From Chryseobacterium ureilyticum (GTDB lineage: Bacteria > Bacteroidota > Bacteroidia > Flavobacteriales > Weeksellaceae), in assembly GCF_900156735.1 (NCBI RefSeq), contig NZ_FTOL01000006.1:1-64000 (forward strand): 64,000 nt of DNA. The letters run 5' to 3'. The position numbers and the translations under genes are program-made. Of this stretch, positions 61,952 to 64,000 are shown piece by piece. Position 1 is the stretch's first letter. Each line of letters opens with the position of its first letter. Below the pieces are notes generated by a model. It had not been told where the DNA came from. It saw nothing but the letters and a program-made list of their open reading frames with translations, and made no database searches.

Positions 61952-63457
61952 TTAATATTCTAATTCCAGTTTTTCTTTTGTATAAGTTCTTACCTGTTCT
62001 GTAAGTTCTGGATGTTCTGCTAATTTCTGTCCATATGATGGAACCATTTCAAGTAACTTTTCTCTCCATTCTCCGTTCAGTTTCTCTGGGAAGCATTTTT
62101 CAAGAACATTCAGCATAGCCTGTACTGCCGTTGACGCTCCTGGTGAAGCTCCCAATAAAGAAGCAATAGTTCCGTTTTTGTTAACAACCACTTCAGTTCC
62201 AAACTCCAGTTTCCCGCCTAGTTTATCATCTTTCTTGATGATCTGAACTCTTTGTCCTGCTACTTTCAATTCCCAATCATCTTCTTTAGCATCTTTGATA
62301 AATTCTCTTAAGTGTTGCATTCTTTGAGATTTCGTCATCGCTACCTGCTGAATAAGGTATTTTGTAAGGGGAAGATTATGCCACCAAGCTCCGAATAAAG
62401 ATCTAAGGTTTTTAGTATTTACACTTTCAGGTAAATCAAGATAGCTGCCTTCTTTCAGGAATTTTGTTGAGAATCCAGCAAAAGGACCAAAAAGAAGAGC
62501 CTTCTGACCATCAATAATTCTAAGGTCAAGGTGAGGAACAGACATTGGTGGAGCATCTACTGTTGCTTGTGTATATACTTTAGCCTGATGTTTTTCTACC
62601 AATTCCTGATTATGAGTTACCAACCATTGTCCGGATACCGGAAAACCTCCATATCCTTCACTTTCTTTAATATCTGAACTGTCTAATAAAGGAAGTGCAT
62701 ATCCTCCGGCACCGATGAATACAAAATCAGCAGTAACCTCTTGTTTATGGCTGTGAATTCTGTCTTTCACTTTCATTTCCCATTTTCCGTCCTCTTTAGG
62801 ATTCACATCCTTTACTTCGTGATATAAGAAAACCTCAACTTTTGAATCTTCCAACAGGTGTCTACCCATTTTTCTGGTCAATGTTCCAAAGTTAACGTCT
62901 GTTCCCATATCCATTTTGGTAGCAGCCATTACTTCAGATTTATTTCTTTTACTCATAACCAACGGAATCCATTCTCTTAATTTATCATGATCTGTAGAGA
63001 ATTCCATTCCTGAGAAAAGAACAGATTCTGACATTTTATCAAAACGCTTCTGAAGGTATTCGGCATCTTTTTCTCCAAACACCAAACTCATATGTGGACA
63101 TGAATTGATAAAATCTTTTGGTTCACTGATATAACCTTTTGCTAATAGATAAGACCAAAACTGTTTGGAAATTTCAAACTGTTCTGCAATGCTTTCTGCT
63201 TTCTTGATATCAATACTTCCGTCAGGATTTTCAGGAGTATAATTTAGCTCACAAAATGCGGAGTGCCCTGTTCCGGCGTTGTTCCATGCTGCTGTACTTT
63301 CTTTGGCAAATCTTCCTAGTCTTTCAAAGATGGCAATTTCAAGTTTTGGATCAAATTCATGAAGCAGCGTTGCTAAAGTGGCACTCATGATTCCGCCACC
63401 TATCAGTACAACGTCGTATTTAGGTTTCGGTGTTCTGCTTGTAAGCGATTGTGACAT
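61952..63457 (-). CDS. mqo: Malate:quinone oxidoreductase
   Basis: Mqo is an FAD-dependent peripheral membrane enzyme of the TCA cycle that oxidises malate to oxaloacetate and passes electrons to the quinone pool. The start used is the ATG at 63457 (MSQSLTSRTPKPKYDVVLIGGG), giving 501 residues; a GTG at 63526 is upstream but adds an implausible tail. The dinucleotide motif GGGIMSATLATLL is near residue 20. Family landmarks include AAWNNAGTGHSAFCELNYTP, FVFIGAGGYALPLL, GFPVSGQWLV and LLGASPGASTAVQAML. The length is typical (about 500). Confidence 0.97.
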   Translation of the reverse strand: MSQSLTSRTPKPKYDVVLIGGGIMSATLATLLHEFDPKLEIAIFERLGRFAKESTAAWNNAGTGHSAFCELNYTPENPDGSIDIKKAESIAEQFEISKQFWSYLLAKGYISEPKDFINSCPHMSLVFGEKDAEYLQKRFDKMSESVLFSGMEFSTDHDKLREWIPLVMSKRNKSEVMAATKMDMGTDVNFGTLTRKMGRHLLEDSKVEVFLYHEVKDVNPKEDGKWEMKVKDRIHSHKQEVTADFVFIGAGGYALPLLDSSDIKESEGYGGFPVSGQWLVTHNQELVEKHQAKVYTQATVDAPPMSVPHLDLRIIDGQKALLFGPFAGFSTKFLKEGSYLDLPESVNTKNLRSLFGAWWHNLPLTKYLIQQVAMTKSQRMQHLREFIKDAKEDDWELKVAGQRVQIIKKDDKLGGKLEFGTEVVVNKNGTIASLLGASPGASTAVQAMLNVLEKCFPEKLNGEWREKLLEMVPSYGQKLAEHPELTEQVRTYTKEKLELEY

Positions 63458-63968
63458 AATTTTAAATTTTAGTTCAAATTTCGTGAAAAGTTTTAACAAC
63501 AGAAACGCGTTTAACGATTTTAACACGTTATTTTTTGTGATAAAAGCACTTCTTAATTATGCAACAAAATATTATGGAAAGTTTCAATAAAGTTTCATTG
63601 AAATGATTAATAAAGACACTTACAAATCTTAAAATTTGATTAAAAAAGCATTTTTTTTCCTTCTTAATAATTCACTAAAAGGTAAGTAATTATAGTCTTC
63701 TTAATTTATAAAAATTTAAGTTTATTTAAGTTCGCGATATAGAATACTTAAACCATAATAGTTTACGCCAATATCTTTATTCAATAAAAGGTGATAAAAC
63801 TTTACATATTAATCAGTAAAATTCACTTTAATTTGATAAATATGTAATTTTATAGATTAAAATCTATTAAAAACGCATAAAATATTGATTTTTTATACGT
63901 AACTTCCAATTAAATTAATACCATATTACTGTGTATTTAATTGAAAATATTTCTTAAACATATTAAAG
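63458..63968. other. AT-rich intergenic region upstream of mqo
   Basis: This roughly 510-base divergent gap contains no credible gene. An inverted repeat of 9 bp (CAATTAAAT at 63907-63915, ATTTAATTG at 63935-63943) lies 25 bases before a plus-strand ATG at 63969. A quasi-palindrome near 63505-63528 is too weak to call. No clear TAnnTTTG element was identified for mqo. Confidence 0.45.
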
Positions 63969-64000
63969 ATGAAAATTATTAACTTCGTAAGCACATTGTT
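63969..64000 (+). CDS. Start of a possible plus-strand gene (truncated by window)
   Basis: ATG at 63969 opens a frame reading MKIINFVSTL up to the window end. The Lys then hydrophobic residues are what a signal peptide start would look like, and an inverted repeat lies just upstream. Only 10 codons are visible, so no function or reality can be claimed. Confidence 0.3.
   Translation, partial: MKIINFVSTL

Noticed and set aside
63458-63526. GTG start extending Mqo by 23 residues
   Set aside because: The extra segment is not family-like, and the ATG at 63457 fits known Mqo N-termini.
63505-63528. Quasi-palindrome ACGCGTTTAA / TTTAACACGT upstream of mqo
   Set aside because: It has two mismatches over ten positions in AT-rich DNA; chance is likely.
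1-64000. Insertion sequences, prophage genes and CRISPR arrays
   Set aside because: No transposase, integrase, phage structural protein or regularly spaced repeats were seen on either strand.

Overview
The window looks like a piece of chromosome from a Chryseobacterium-like flavobacterium (Bacteroidota, Weeksellaceae). The evidence is the AT-rich composition, a complete gldK-gldL-gldM-gldN gliding and type IX secretion (T9SS) operon, three proteins with T9SS C-terminal sorting domains plus PorZ, family-typical proteins (DUF6443, DUF4270, DUF6496), lipoprotein signals of the (L/A)xSC or TAC type, and repeated copies of the Bacteroidota -7 promoter element TAnnTTTG. I see no insertion sequence, prophage or CRISPR array. 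Most of it is a conserved core region with a few accessory or decaying genes.

Layout. 1-6713 (minus): a T9SS cargo beta-propeller followed by two large RHS/YD-repeat-like secreted proteins. The first of these is broken by an in-frame TAA, and the second runs off the window edge. 6959-12689 (minus): a tripartite RND drug-efflux operon (adaptor, pump, outer-membrane factor) with a textbook UUCG terminator. 12838-15970: a small membrane protein, two lipoproteins (MliC-like and META) and a SemiSWEET plus FAD oxidoreductase pair. 16110-20884 (minus): gldKLMN. 20993-25266 (minus): a half-length glycogen-synthase-like protein, DUF4270 lipoprotein and glmS, divergent from panC. 26573-26889: a Lys-Leu-Lys tRNA cluster. 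27005-35715: aroK, an S4 RNA-binding protein, an FKBP-like lipoprotein, a membrane-anchored glutamate-synthase-like enzyme, mtaB, DUF1572, a T9SS type B protein and an orphan protein with a PD-(D/E)xK-like motif. 35917-40743: a glucan phosphorylase homologue and a DPP-IV peptidase. 40947-46708: three POT peptide transporters with a decayed YhcG nuclease gene between the second and third. 46751-57786: a periplasmic thioredoxin, recG, an AraC regulator overlapping a degenerate receiver, dapA, a split 5'-nucleotidase, porZ and recO. 57799-63457: GNAT, DUF1684, a cholesterol-oxidase homologue, an ANT(6)-like aminoglycoside adenylyltransferase and mqo.

How it fits together. The DPP-IV peptidase, the POT carriers and the T9SS machinery suit a proteolytic, gliding, peptide-consuming lifestyle. 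gldKLMN and porZ supply the secretion motor and the attachment complex used by the T9SS cargo proteins in the window. The strongest candidates for follow-up are the glucan phosphorylase homologue with Thr where the PLP lysine belongs, the AraC/pseudo-receiver pair, the half-length glycogen-synthase-like protein upstream of glmS, the reversed split 5'-nucleotidase, and the two visibly decaying genes (RHS-like and YhcG). I did not find one clear new multi-gene system. All functional calls come from reading the sequence, without database searches.
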